64,000 nucleotides of DNA, taken from positions 1 through 64,000 of the forward strand of contig CAJUQB010000009.1 in assembly GCA_910588285.1 (NCBI GenBank), in the 5' to 3' direction. A program made the translations under genes and the position numbers. Positions 35,856 to 44,231 of this stretch are shown here, piece by piece (the stretch's first letter is position 1; each line of letters opens with the position of its first letter). This stretch comes from an uncultured Lachnospiraceae bacterium (GTDB taxonomy: Bacteria; Bacillota; Clostridia; Lachnospirales; Lachnospiraceae). The notes under the pieces are model-generated. The model saw only the letters and a list, made by a program, of their open reading frames with translations, searched no databases and had not been told where the DNA came from.

Positions 35856-36147
35856 TTATCCACATTATCCACATTTCAATGTGTATTTCTTTCCCATTGG
35901 AATGTGGATTTTTCGTTTACATAACATTACTTTCTCCTTACGATTTATTTTTTTATGTTTTATCCATCAAAACAGCCCCGGCCTGATTTCTTTCAACTTT
36001 TTTTCACAATTTTGTCCACATTATCCACATTATTCACAATTGTCCAACCCCCGCTGTTTTCAGGCATTCCGCGAAATTTTATGCTTCTCTTTTTCCAGGT
36101 TTTATGCTAAACTATCCGTGTATTAAAAAAGAAAGAGGTGTGCCTAA
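35856..36147 (+). promoter_or_regulatory. Intergenic region with tandem DnaA boxes before primosome genes
   Basis: TTATCCACA at 35,856-35,864 and 35,865-35,873, then TTGTCCACA (36,012-36,020), TTATCCACA (36,021-36,029) and TTATTCACA (36,030-36,038), each abutting the next. The DnaA-box consensus is TTATNCACA. The first pair overlaps the murC terminator stem; the second cluster does not. A plausible -10-like TATGCTAAACT lies near 36,100-36,112, downstream of the boxes. Confidence 0.7.
35867..35913 (+). terminator. Terminator of murC
   Basis: ATCCACATTTCAATG (35,867-35,881) pairs with CATTGGAATGTGGAT (35,895-35,909) with one wobble, followed by TTTT. Confidence 0.8.
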
Positions 36148-37500
36148 ATGTCTAAAATCACGTTACATAACAGCAATCTTTCGGCAACTTATGTTTCCAA
36201 TCAATTTATTGACCACTATATGACATCTGCCAACGGAGAATATGTGAAGGTCTATCTCTACCTGCTGCGCTGTATGGGCTCCGACCACTGCAGCTTTTCC
36301 ATCTCCTCCGCCGCAGATTTATTCGAGCATACGGAAAAGGACATTCAGCGCGCCCTGCTCTACTGGGAGAAAATGAAGCTTCTTCATCTGGAATATGATG
36401 CGGAAAAACACCTGTCTGCCATTCAGCTGCTGACTCCCGAGGAGGCAGCTGCCAGTGGACAGGCTGTGACCCCGGCCTGTGACAGGCAGCCGGCCCTCGG
36501 AAGCCAGGCTGACGCAGGTCCTGCGCCTTTGACGGCCGGCATCCCTGACGCCGGAACTTCGGCGCCTTTGACGGCCGGCAATCACCTTGCCGCCGGCAGC
36601 CAGGCGCCTCTGACGGCCGGCATCCCTGACGCTGCGGCCTTGGAACACCTGGCGGCCGGTATCCCCGCCGCCGGAACTTCGGCGCCTTTGGATGTCGGCA
36701 TTCCTGCCGCTGCTGCCCCGGAACACCTGATGTCCGGCATGCCGGCAGCAGCAGCTCCGGAGCCGTCGGCAGCCGGCAGCAGTACGGTAACTGCCCCGGC
36801 CCGGCCCGGCAGCTACACTGCCGCCCAGCTGGAGGAATTCCAGAAAAAGGAAGAGATCCGGGAGCTTCTGTTTGTGACGGAGCATTACCTGAAGCGTCCC
36901 CTGACGCCCACGGATATCAACACGATCCTCTTTTGGTATGATGAGCTGGCCTTTCCGGAGGATCTGATCGAGTATCTGATCGAATACTGTGTAGGCCGCA
37001 GCCATACCAGCCTTTCGTATATGAACAAAGTAGCCATAAGCTGGAAGGATACCGGCATCACCACCCTGGAGCGCGCCAAGCATACGGCCACTGCCTTCAG
37101 CCGCCTGCATTTTGCCGTAGTCCGGGCCCTGGGGATCCAGGGGCGCAACCTGATCCCTTCCGAGACGGCAATGATCCAGCGCTGGTCCAAAAGCTACGGC
37201 TTCTCCCTGGAGCTGATTGAGGAGGCCTGCCGGCGTACCATTGCGGCGACACACCACCCGAATTTTGACTATGCCGACGGGATTTTAAAGAGCTGGCACC
37301 AGCAGAAGGTCCACAATCTGTCGGATGTCAGCCGGCTGGACCAGGCCTTCCAGAAGAACAGGCCTTCCGCCAACACCAGAAGAACGGCTGCCCCCAACAA
37401 GTTTAACAATTTTTCCCAGCGCAGCTATGATTATGACAAGCTGGAGCAGCAGCTGTTGAGCCGTGCCGACACCCGTCAGGAGGAATTGTCATGCCGCTGA
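36148..37500 (+). CDS. DnaD-domain primosomal protein with repetitive linker
   Basis: 450 residues with GAAAGAGGTG upstream. The N-terminal winged-helix region (FIDHYMTSANGEYVKVYLYLLRCMG) and the C-terminal DnaD domain (residues about 235-400, LTPTDINTILFWYDELAFPEDLIEYLIEYC) identify a DnaD-like helicase-loading protein. Between them lies an odd 100-residue Ala/Pro/Gly-rich linker (about 115-215) built from degenerate repeats such as APLTAGIPDAG and PAAAAPEHL. It overlaps no other gene but its last codons pass through a duplicated copy of the next gene's start signal. The adjacent AAA+ loader makes a DnaD-DnaI helicase-loading pair. Confidence 0.88.
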   Translation: MSKITLHNSNLSATYVSNQFIDHYMTSANGEYVKVYLYLLRCMGSDHCSFSISSAADLFEHTEKDIQRALLYWEKMKLLHLEYDAEKHLSAIQLLTPEEAAASGQAVTPACDRQPALGSQADAGPAPLTAGIPDAGTSAPLTAGNHLAAGSQAPLTAGIPDAAALEHLAAGIPAAGTSAPLDVGIPAAAAPEHLMSGMPAAAAPEPSAAGSSTVTAPARPGSYTAAQLEEFQKKEEIRELLFVTEHYLKRPLTPTDINTILFWYDELAFPEDLIEYLIEYCVGRSHTSLSYMNKVAISWKDTGITTLERAKHTATAFSRLHFAVVRALGIQGRNLIPSETAMIQRWSKSYGFSLELIEEACRRTIAATHHPNFDYADGILKSWHQQKVHNLSDVSRLDQAFQKNRPSANTRRTAAPNKFNNFSQRSYDYDKLEQQLLSRADTRQEELSCR

Positions 37501-37538
37501 CCAACACCCGTCAGGAGGAATTGCCATGTCGCTGACCA
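37469..37538 (+). repeat. 35-bp tandem duplication covering a ribosome binding site and start codon
   Basis: 37,469-37,503 and 37,504-37,538 match at 33 of 35 positions. Each copy contains CAGGAGGAATTG followed by an ATG. The first ATG is followed after two codons by TGA, which is also the stop of the DnaD-like gene in its own frame. Only the second copy starts a real gene. Confidence 0.9.
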
Positions 37539-38512
37539 ACACGCAATATGATACCATCATGCGCCAGTATGAGGCCATCCGGATCCGGAACCGCCACCTG
37601 CTGGAGCAGCGCAAGGCCGAGGTATATGAACGGCTCCCGCAGCTTCCCGAAATCGATGCCTCGATCTGTGGAACCTCCCTGGCCCATGCCAGGCGCCTGC
37701 TGGAGGGGGATGACAGCGCGCTGCCTGCGCTCCATGAGCAGCTGGCTGCTCTGACTGCCCAAAAGGCTTCCCTCTTATCCGGGGCCGGTTACCCTGCCGA
37801 TTACCTGGACATGCCTTACCAGTGCCCGGACTGCCAGGATACCGGCTATTGCAATGGGGTAAAATGCCATTGCTTCCGCCAGGCTGCCATTGACCTGGTA
37901 TACACCCAGTCCAATATCCGCAATATTCTGGAACAGGAGAATTTTTCGACCTTTTCCTTCGCATACTATTCCAAGGATGCGCTGCCGGAAAATGGCGGCG
38001 TCTCGGCCTTTGATGCGGCCCATGCCGCGGTAAAGGCCTGCCGCAGCTTCATCCAGGACTTTGATTCTGCCTTCGGGAACCTGTTTCTCTACGGCAGCAC
38101 CGGTGTGGGAAAGACCTTCCTCTCCAACTGTGTGGCCAGGGAGCTTTTAGACAGCGGACATTCTGTGATCTATTTCACTGCTGCCCAGCTGTTTCAGCTT
38201 CTGGAGGCTGTCTCCTTCCATCGGGACGAGGCTGACAGCAGCAGCTGCCAGAATCTGTTTGACTGTGATCTGCTGATTATTGACGATCTGGGAACGGAAT
38301 TTGCCACCTCCTTTACTACCTCCCAGCTGTTTTTGTGCCTGAACGAACGGCTGCTCCGCCGCAAATCTACCATCATTTCCACGAACCTGAATATATCCCA
38401 GCTGGTGGAGCTTTATTCTGAGCGCACCTTCTCCCGGATCACCAGCAGCTATACCATGGTCAAGCTGGTGGGCGCCGACATCCGGATCCTGAAAAAAATG
38501 CAGCGGCTGTAA
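37526..38512 (+). CDS. DnaC/DnaI-like helicase loader ATPase
   Basis: 328 residues from the ATG at 37,526, seven nt after AGGAGG. An N-terminal coiled/zinc region with CPDCQDTGYC and CHC cysteines precedes an AAA+ domain with Walker A GSTGVGKT and Walker B LLIIDDLGTEF. The zinc-like N-terminus plus AAA+ layout is that of DnaI, which loads the replicative helicase. It directly follows the DnaD-like gene, as in many Clostridia. Confidence 0.9.
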   Translation: MSLTNTQYDTIMRQYEAIRIRNRHLLEQRKAEVYERLPQLPEIDASICGTSLAHARRLLEGDDSALPALHEQLAALTAQKASLLSGAGYPADYLDMPYQCPDCQDTGYCNGVKCHCFRQAAIDLVYTQSNIRNILEQENFSTFSFAYYSKDALPENGGVSAFDAAHAAVKACRSFIQDFDSAFGNLFLYGSTGVGKTFLSNCVARELLDSGHSVIYFTAAQLFQLLEAVSFHRDEADSSSCQNLFDCDLLIIDDLGTEFATSFTTSQLFLCLNERLLRRKSTIISTNLNISQLVELYSERTFSRITSSYTMVKLVGADIRILKKMQRL

Positions 38513-38529
38513 TGGATGCAGAAATTGCA

Positions 38530-38558
38530 TTGAAAGACGTCAGGAGACGTGATATAAT
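38530..38558 (+). promoter_or_regulatory. Promoter of prs
   Basis: TTGAAA (38,530-38,535), 17 bp, TATAAT (38,553-38,558). Predicted start near 38,565, about 80 nt before the ATG. No PurR-type box is evident. Confidence 0.7.
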
Positions 38559-38644
38559 GAATCGTTCTATAAAATCTATGGATCCCTGGATCCAATTAGA
38601 TATTAGGAAACCAATTAATACCAATGAATCTATGGAGGAATTCT

Positions 38645-39826
38645 ATGCAGCACGATGAAAGAAATCTGGAAACGATTCCCGCCGGCTCCCTGGGCCTGAT
38701 CGCTCTGGAAAGCTGCCGTGAAATCGGCGAGAAAGTGGACAAGTATCTGGTAAAATGGCGGTATACCAGAGAGCATGAGCATGAGGGCAATATTGCCTTC
38801 AAGGGATATCAGCGGGACACCTATAATATCGGCGTTTCTGTCCCCCGTTTCGGTACCGGAGAAGCCAAGGGTACACTGAAGGAGTCTGTCCGGGGATACG
38901 ATATCTTTATCCTGGTGGATGTGACCAACTACAGCCTGACCTACACGGTCAGCGGCCACAGGAACCACATGTCTCCGGACGACCACTATGCAGATCTCAA
39001 GCGTGTAATCTCTGCCATCGGCGGTAAGGCACGCAGGATTACGGTAATCATGCCGTTTTTGTATGAGAGCCGCCAGCATAAGCGTACCGGCCGGGAATCC
39101 TTAGACTGTGCCAATGCCCTGCAGGAGCTGACCTCCATGGGTGTGGACAATATCATTACCTTTGATGCCCATGACCCCCGTGTGGAAAATGCCATTCCGC
39201 TGTACGGCTTTGAGACCGTCCAGCCGGCCTATCAGTTTATCAAGGGTATCCTAAGCAGTGTAAAAGACTTAAAGATTGACAGTGATCATATGATGGTGGT
39301 CAGCCCGGACGAGGGGGGCACCAACCGCGCCATTTATCTGGCCAACGTGCTGGGGTTGGATATGGGGATGTTCTACAAACGACGGGATTACAGCAAGATC
39401 GTAGACGGCCGCAACCCGATTGTTGCGCATGAATTCCTGGGTTCCTCCGTAGAAGGCAAGGACATTTTTATTATTGACGACATGATCTCCTCCGGCGACA
39501 GTATGATTGACGTTGCCACAGAGCTGAAAAAGCGCAAGGCCAGCCGCATTTTTGTAATCTCCACCTTCGGACTGTTTACCAACGGTCTGGCCAAGTTTGA
39601 CACGGCAGTGGAGAATGGCCTGATTTACAAGGTTGTAACCACCAATCTGATCTATCAGCACCCGGAGCTTCTCAGCCGCCCCTATTATATCAGCTGCGAC
39701 ATGAGCAAATATATCGCATACATCATTGATACCTTGAACCACGACGTATCCATCAGCGATCTTCTGGATCCCTATGACCGGATCGAATCTCTGGTATCAC
39801 GGTACAAGAACGGCGAGGATTTTTAG
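38645..39826 (+). CDS. prs: Ribose-phosphate pyrophosphokinase
   Basis: 393 residues from the ATG at 38,645 with GGAGG six nt upstream. Prs makes PRPP from ribose-5-phosphate for nucleotide, His and Trp synthesis. Motifs seen: TVIMPFLYESRQHKR, the DAHDPRVE metal site, SPDEGGTNRA, and the PRPP loop IIDDMISSGDSM. It is about 75 residues longer than the classical 315-residue enzyme, a form I recall from Lachnospiraceae. A promoter and a strong terminator make it monocistronic. Confidence 0.93.
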   Translation: MQHDERNLETIPAGSLGLIALESCREIGEKVDKYLVKWRYTREHEHEGNIAFKGYQRDTYNIGVSVPRFGTGEAKGTLKESVRGYDIFILVDVTNYSLTYTVSGHRNHMSPDDHYADLKRVISAIGGKARRITVIMPFLYESRQHKRTGRESLDCANALQELTSMGVDNIITFDAHDPRVENAIPLYGFETVQPAYQFIKGILSSVKDLKIDSDHMMVVSPDEGGTNRAIYLANVLGLDMGMFYKRRDYSKIVDGRNPIVAHEFLGSSVEGKDIFIIDDMISSGDSMIDVATELKKRKASRIFVISTFGLFTNGLAKFDTAVENGLIYKVVTTNLIYQHPELLSRPYYISCDMSKYIAYIIDTLNHDVSISDLLDPYDRIESLVSRYKNGEDF

Positions 39827-39850
39827 CTTCTTTCTTGGGCCTGTGCATCT

Positions 39851-39891
39851 AAAAGGAGCCCGGCAGATAGCGCTCTGCCGGGCTCCTTTTT
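39851..39891 (+). terminator. Terminator of prs
   Basis: Perfect 17-bp stem AAAAGGAGCCCGGCAGA (39,851-39,867) with TCTGCCGGGCTCCTTTT (39,874-39,890) and a T tail. It could also end the convergent HPr-like gene transcript. Confidence 0.92.
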
Positions 39892-39917
39892 CCTCCCGTA
39901 ATGATACCTGTATATGG

Positions 39918-40172
39918 TTACTGACAGACCAGAAACTTCTCCATAGCAGAAATAGCCGCTTCCTCATCACTGCCGTCCGCCACAATATTAATGCTCATTC
40001 CCTTGCAGGGATTAAAGGCCATAATCCCCATAATGCTCTTGGCATTAATCCGTTTCTCTTCACTCTCCAGTATGATCTCACTGTTGAATTGGCATGCAAC
40101 CTGTACCAGCTCAGCGATCGGGTTTTCATGTTCCTTTTCCACATTTGATACGGTCACCTGTTTTTCACTCAT
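39918..40172 (-). CDS. HPr-like protein with altered active-site loop
   Basis: 84 residues aligning end to end with HPr. The regulatory-serine segment INAKSIMGIMAFNPCKG is well kept. The phosphorylation loop, normally GLHARPA, reads KEHENPI here: the His is retained but Leu, Arg and the flanking Ala are gone. Such proteins are common in Clostridia beside canonical HPr and could act as a regulator like Crh or accept phosphate less efficiently. No PTS enzymes are nearby. Confidence 0.8.
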   Translation of the reverse strand: MSEKQVTVSNVEKEHENPIAELVQVACQFNSEIILESEEKRINAKSIMGIMAFNPCKGMSINIVADGSDEEAAISAMEKFLVCQ

Positions 40173-40337
40173 ATCCTCTTCCTCATCTTTCTAACATAAC
40201 GATAAGCTTTATTGTTCTCACATTCTTGAAATATACAACAAAATTCGCGTTTTGGCAATATGAATTTTAGAAATCTGTTCACTTTCCACGAAAGAATATC
40301 CTTTTCCGGCAGAAAAACTATACATTTTTTCCCCCAC

Positions 40338-40365
40338 TTTTTCTGGTACAAAAGTACCAGAAAAA
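40338..40365. promoter_or_regulatory. Perfect 12-bp inverted repeat, possible operator
   Basis: TTTTTCTGGTAC (40,338-40,349), AAAA, GTACCAGAAAAA (40,354-40,365). The T run is on the 5' side and A run on the 3' side on both strands, the reverse of an intrinsic terminator, so a protein-binding site is likelier. It lies between the CDF stop and the HPr-like gene start, about 170 bp upstream of the latter. Confidence 0.45.
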
Positions 40366-40397
40366 TACTCCTTTCATTGCATTCTATCCTGTCAGGC

Positions 40398-41573
40398 TTA
40401 TTCCTTCCTATATGCTTTATCCACCTGAACCACACAAAAATGCTGCTCTCCAAGCTTGCCTGCCACAAGCTCCTGTACGGCTGCTACAACCTCCTCATCC
40501 GTCATCCGAAACCGAAAGGGCACCACAATGTCAAAAATCAGATTGGTGTGGGTAGGGCCTGATACCACCCTAAAATCATGCATGGATATGTGGGGATCTA
40601 TCTCAAGGAGCGTTTCTGCCACGGCTTCCCGCAGGAAATTGATATGCGCATCCTCCGTCACCACCGGGTCCATGTGAATCACTGCGTCGCAGTGCAGCTC
40701 CCTGCGCAGCTGGTTCTCAATATTGTCAATGGCATCATGGAGGGTCAGCAGATCCCCGTCTGCCGGAATCTCTGCATGGAGGGAAATCATACGGCGGCCC
40801 GGGCCGTAATCATGGACAATCAGATCATGGAGCCCGCGCACCTGTGGATGGGCCATGACCAGGTCCTCGATCTGATGCACAAATGCCTCATCCGGCGCCT
40901 GACCCAGCAGCGGATCCAGAGTCTCCTTGGCCGCCCGGATGCCTGAGTAGAAAATAAAGGCCCCAACCAGAACCCCGCAGCAGCCATCCAGATACAGGCC
41001 GGTATATTTTCCTATCAGGGACGCTGCCAGCACCGCCAGAGTGGCCATGCAGTCGCTGAGACTGTCCATGGCGGTCGCCCGCATAGCGGCAGAATCAATC
41101 TGGCCGCCGATTCTGCGATTGTAGTAAAACATGTAGAGCTTCACCAGAATGGACACTGCAAGGATCACCAATGCCATTGTGCCGTACTCCACCGGAGCCG
41201 GGGTCCAAATCTTCTCCGCAGAGCTCTTTATAAGCTCCACAGCCATCAGAAGAATCGCCCCTGACACTATCAATCCCGACACATACTCGATCCGCCCATG
41301 GCCAAAGGGATGGCCGCTGTCCGGCTTTGCCCCTGCCAACTGGAATCCCAGCAGCGTCACCACCGAGGAGCCGGCATCCGACAGATTATTGAATGCATCT
41401 GCCGTAATGGAGATAGCCCCGGTCAAGGTGCCGGCCAGGAACTTCCCAAAAAACAAGCAGACATTCAGAAATATCCCCACGCCTCCGCACAGGATCCCAT
41501 ATGCCTTCCGCACCCTGGGCTCCTCCTTGTTCTCCCTTCCTTTGATCAGTAATTTTGCCAAACACTCAATCAT
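40398..41573 (-). CDS. Cation diffusion facilitator (CDF) metal exporter
   Basis: 391 residues with six predicted helices. The metal-site motifs TADAFNNLSDAGSS and ATAMDSLSDCMATL fit the CDF family (paired Asp in helices 2 and 5). A cytoplasmic C-terminal ferredoxin-like domain follows (PQVRGLHDLIVHDYGPGRR). It exports divalent cations such as Zn, Co, Mn or Fe by proton exchange; the sequence does not settle which. It is transcribed away from the GerA-family gene. Confidence 0.92.
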   Translation of the reverse strand: MIECLAKLLIKGRENKEEPRVRKAYGILCGGVGIFLNVCLFFGKFLAGTLTGAISITADAFNNLSDAGSSVVTLLGFQLAGAKPDSGHPFGHGRIEYVSGLIVSGAILLMAVELIKSSAEKIWTPAPVEYGTMALVILAVSILVKLYMFYYNRRIGGQIDSAAMRATAMDSLSDCMATLAVLAASLIGKYTGLYLDGCCGVLVGAFIFYSGIRAAKETLDPLLGQAPDEAFVHQIEDLVMAHPQVRGLHDLIVHDYGPGRRMISLHAEIPADGDLLTLHDAIDNIENQLRRELHCDAVIHMDPVVTEDAHINFLREAVAETLLEIDPHISMHDFRVVSGPTHTNLIFDIVVPFRFRMTDEEVVAAVQELVAGKLGEQHFCVVQVDKAYRKE

Positions 41574-41633
41574 AAAGCTTCCCCTTTTTACAGTTTCCTT
41601 TTATTTTAATTCATTCCGGCACAAAAGGCAAAT

Positions 41634-41662
41634 GTATATTTCCCCTGTCTTTGGCAAAAATA
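41634..41662 (+). promoter_or_regulatory. Putative forespore (sigma-F/G) promoter of GerA-family gene
   Basis: GTATA (41,634-41,638), 14 bp, GGCAAAAATA (41,653-41,662). The -10 resembles the sigma-F/G type GGNNAnAnTA. GerA receptors are expressed in the forespore under sigma-G in studied species. Predicted start about 25 nt before the ATG. Confidence 0.45.
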
Positions 41663-41693
41663 AATCATACCAAAAAGTCCGAAAGGAATCCAT

Positions 41694-43112
41694 ATGAAAT
41701 CAGATATTTCCCAAAAAATGAAAGATAACTTTAATATTTTCAATGAGCGGATGCATGTAAATGAGAACTTTGATATCATCTCCCGTGTCATCACCATTGG
41801 CAACCGGGCCTGCTGCCTCTATGTCATCGACGGGCTGAACAAGGATGAGATTCTGGAAAAGATCCTGGAATTTTTTTATCGTATTCCAGAGAAGGATATG
41901 CCGGATAATGCCTGGGACTTCTCCCAGCTGCTGATTCCTTACGGCGAGGTGGACCTCTATACGGACATAGACGAAACGATTACCATGCTGCTGTCCGGCG
42001 TTCCCATCCTGCTGGTGGACGGCTACCTTCAGGCTCTGGCCATTGACTTCCGTACCTATCCGGCCCGGGGCGTGGAAGAGCCGGAGAAGGATAAGGTGCT
42101 GCGAGGCTCCAAGGACGGCTTCGTGGAGACCATTGTGTTCAATACCGCCCTGATCCGCCGTCGGATCCGCCATCCGGATCTGATGATGGAGATCACCTCC
42201 GTGGGGGACAGTTCCCATACGGATATTGTCCTTTCCTACATGAAGGGCCGTGCCGACGAAAAATTTCTGAGAAAAATCAGGGATCGCCTGAATCGGATCC
42301 GGGTGGATGCCCTCACCATGAATACGGAAAGCCTGGCAGAATGTCTCTTTGATAACCGATGGTGGAATCCCTTTCCCAAGTTCAAATATACGGAGCGGCC
42401 GGATACGGCGGCGGCAGCGATCCTGGAGGGCAGCATTATCATCCTCATCGACAATTCTCCCTCTGCCATGGTCCTGCCCTCCACCCTCTTTGAGATCACC
42501 GAGGAGGCGGACGATTATTATTTCCCGCCGCTCACCGGCACCTATCTGCGGCTGTCCCGGCTGCTGATCAACCTGGTGGCGCTGTTTTTCACGCCTCTGT
42601 GGCTGCTTCTCATGCATCACCCGGAATGGGTTCCTGGGGGGCTGGCCTTTATCCAGATCACAGAGCCAGTCAATGTTCCCCTGGTAATCCAGCTGCTGAT
42701 CCTGGAATTTGCCATTGACGGCTTAAAGCTGGCCTCCATGAACACCCCAAGCATGCTCAGCACGCCCTTAAGCGTGGTGGCAGGTATTGTGCTGGGGGAC
42801 TTCACGGTCAGCTCCGGCTGGTTCAATTCCGAGACCATGCTCTACATGGCCTTTGTGGCCATCGCAAACTACTCCCAGGCCAGCTATGAGCTGGGCTATG
42901 CCCTGAAATTCCTCAGGATGTTGATGCTGATCCTCACCGGCCTGTTTGATTTCTGGGGCCTGGCTGCAGGGGTTGTGATCACACTGCTGGCCCTGCTGTG
43001 CAACCGTACCCTCTCAGGCCAAAGCTATCTCTATCCGCTGATTCCCTTCCGGGGCCGGGAGCTTATGCGCAGGTTCCTAAGAATCCCCCTTCCCAAGACC
43101 AGGAGCCGGTAG
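41694..43112 (+). CDS. GerA/SpoVAF-family spore germination protein
   Basis: 472 residues of the GerAA family: a large N-terminal hydrophilic domain (about 1-280, RVDALTMNTESLAECLF, NPFPKFKYTERPD) followed by five or so membrane helices with PSTLFEITEEADDYYFPPL and ITEPVNVPLVIQLLILE. The family includes the A subunits of germinant receptors and SpoVAF. Neither B nor C subunit genes are adjacent, so it is either a solo SpoVAF-like protein or an orphan A subunit. AAAGGA precedes the ATG. Confidence 0.92.
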   Translation: MKSDISQKMKDNFNIFNERMHVNENFDIISRVITIGNRACCLYVIDGLNKDEILEKILEFFYRIPEKDMPDNAWDFSQLLIPYGEVDLYTDIDETITMLLSGVPILLVDGYLQALAIDFRTYPARGVEEPEKDKVLRGSKDGFVETIVFNTALIRRRIRHPDLMMEITSVGDSSHTDIVLSYMKGRADEKFLRKIRDRLNRIRVDALTMNTESLAECLFDNRWWNPFPKFKYTERPDTAAAAILEGSIIILIDNSPSAMVLPSTLFEITEEADDYYFPPLTGTYLRLSRLLINLVALFFTPLWLLLMHHPEWVPGGLAFIQITEPVNVPLVIQLLILEFAIDGLKLASMNTPSMLSTPLSVVAGIVLGDFTVSSGWFNSETMLYMAFVAIANYSQASYELGYALKFLRMLMLILTGLFDFWGLAAGVVITLLALLCNRTLSGQSYLYPLIPFRGRELMRRFLRIPLPKTRSR

Positions 43113-43175
43113 CTGCCTTACGGCCTGCCCCGGGCCGATGTCTTCCCAGGAACCCATGTCTCCTGACGACAGACT

Positions 43176-44108
43176 CTATTCCTGGAACAGGGGTGTGGAA
43201 TAATACCGATCCCCGCTGTCCGGCAGCAGCGCAACAATGGTTTTCCCTTGATTCACCGGCCTCCTTGCCAGCCGGATGGCTGCCTCCAAGGCTGCGCCGG
43301 AGGAGATGCCCACCAGGATGCCCTCCTTCCTGGCCATCAGCTTACCGGCCGCAAAGGCTTCCTCATTCTCAACGGTCATAATCTCGTCATAAACAGATCT
43401 GTTCAGCACTTCCGGCACAAAGCCTGCACCGATCCCCTGGATCTTGTGGGCGCCTGCCCTCCCCTGAGATAATACCGGCGAGGAGGCCGGCTCCATGGCC
43501 ACCACCTGCACCTTGGGGTTTTGGGATTTCAGGTACTCTCCCACACCGGTGATTGTCCCCCCTGTGCCAATGCCTGCCACAAAGATATCCACCTGTCCCT
43601 CCGTATCCTCCCAGATCTCCGGGCCGGTTCCGCTCCTGTGGGCCATGGGGTTCGCCGGATTGACAAACTGGCCTGCCAGGAAGCTTCCGGGAATCTCCGC
43701 CGCCAGCTCCCGGGCGCGCTCAATGGCACCGCTCATGCCTCTGGCTCCGTCCGTCAGCACCAGCTGTGCCCCATAGGCCTTCAGAATATTCCGCCGCTCC
43801 ACACTCATGGACTCCGGCATGGTCAGCACCACCCGGTATCCCTTCACCGCCGCAATGGCTGCCAGGCCGATCCCCGTATTGCCTGATGTAGGCTCTATGA
43901 TGGTGGCCCCGGGCTTCAAAACCCCGCTGCGCTCCGCCTCCTCAATCATCTTCTTGGCCACCCTGTCCTTGACGCTGCCTGCCGGGTTGAAATACTCAAG
44001 CTTCGCCAGAAGCCTGACCGAAAGCCCCAGCTCCTTCTCAATCTGCAAAAGCTCCACCAGGGGCGTATGCCCCACCAATTCCACTGCACCTTTATAAATT
44101 TTTCCCAT
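43176..44108 (-). CDS. cysK: Cysteine synthase A
   Basis: 310 residues from the ATG at 44,108, following AAGGGGAT. CysK makes cysteine from O-acetylserine and sulfide using PLP. The PLP lysine is in FNPAGSVKDRVAKKM, the phosphate-binding loop is TSGNTGIGLAA, and the C-terminal GISSGAALEAA is present. A perfect-consensus promoter drives it. No T-box, S-box or other leader fits in the short upstream region. Confidence 0.94.
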   Translation of the reverse strand: MGKIYKGAVELVGHTPLVELLQIEKELGLSVRLLAKLEYFNPAGSVKDRVAKKMIEEAERSGVLKPGATIIEPTSGNTGIGLAAIAAVKGYRVVLTMPESMSVERRNILKAYGAQLVLTDGARGMSGAIERARELAAEIPGSFLAGQFVNPANPMAHRSGTGPEIWEDTEGQVDIFVAGIGTGGTITGVGEYLKSQNPKVQVVAMEPASSPVLSQGRAGAHKIQGIGAGFVPEVLNRSVYDEIMTVENEEAFAAGKLMARKEGILVGISSGAALEAAIRLARRPVNQGKTIVALLPDSGDRYYSTPLFQE

Positions 44109-44154
44109 AATGATCCCCTTTATAATTCCTACACATTGACTATGATTTATTAGC

Positions 44155-44183
44155 ATTATAGTACTGCCGTACCTCTTTGTCAA
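44155..44183 (-). promoter_or_regulatory. Consensus promoter of cysK
   Basis: Minus strand: TTGACA (44,183-44,178), 17 bp, TATAAT (44,160-44,155), a perfect match. Predicted start near 44,148, a 5' leader of about 40 nt. Confidence 0.85.
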
Positions 44184-44231
44184 CATATTTCTTCCGGCTT
44201 ACTCATAAACTGGTAAAAATGGCCGGATGCC

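Noticed and set aside
35856-36048. Replication origin oriC
   Set aside because: DnaA boxes are present, but there is no dnaA or dnaN, and no obvious AT-rich unwinding repeat next to the boxes; a regulatory or titration site is likelier.
40398-41573. Possible riboswitch or metal-sensing RNA for the CDF exporter
   Set aside because: Only about 120 bp separates it from the divergent GerA-family gene and no known fold is visible.
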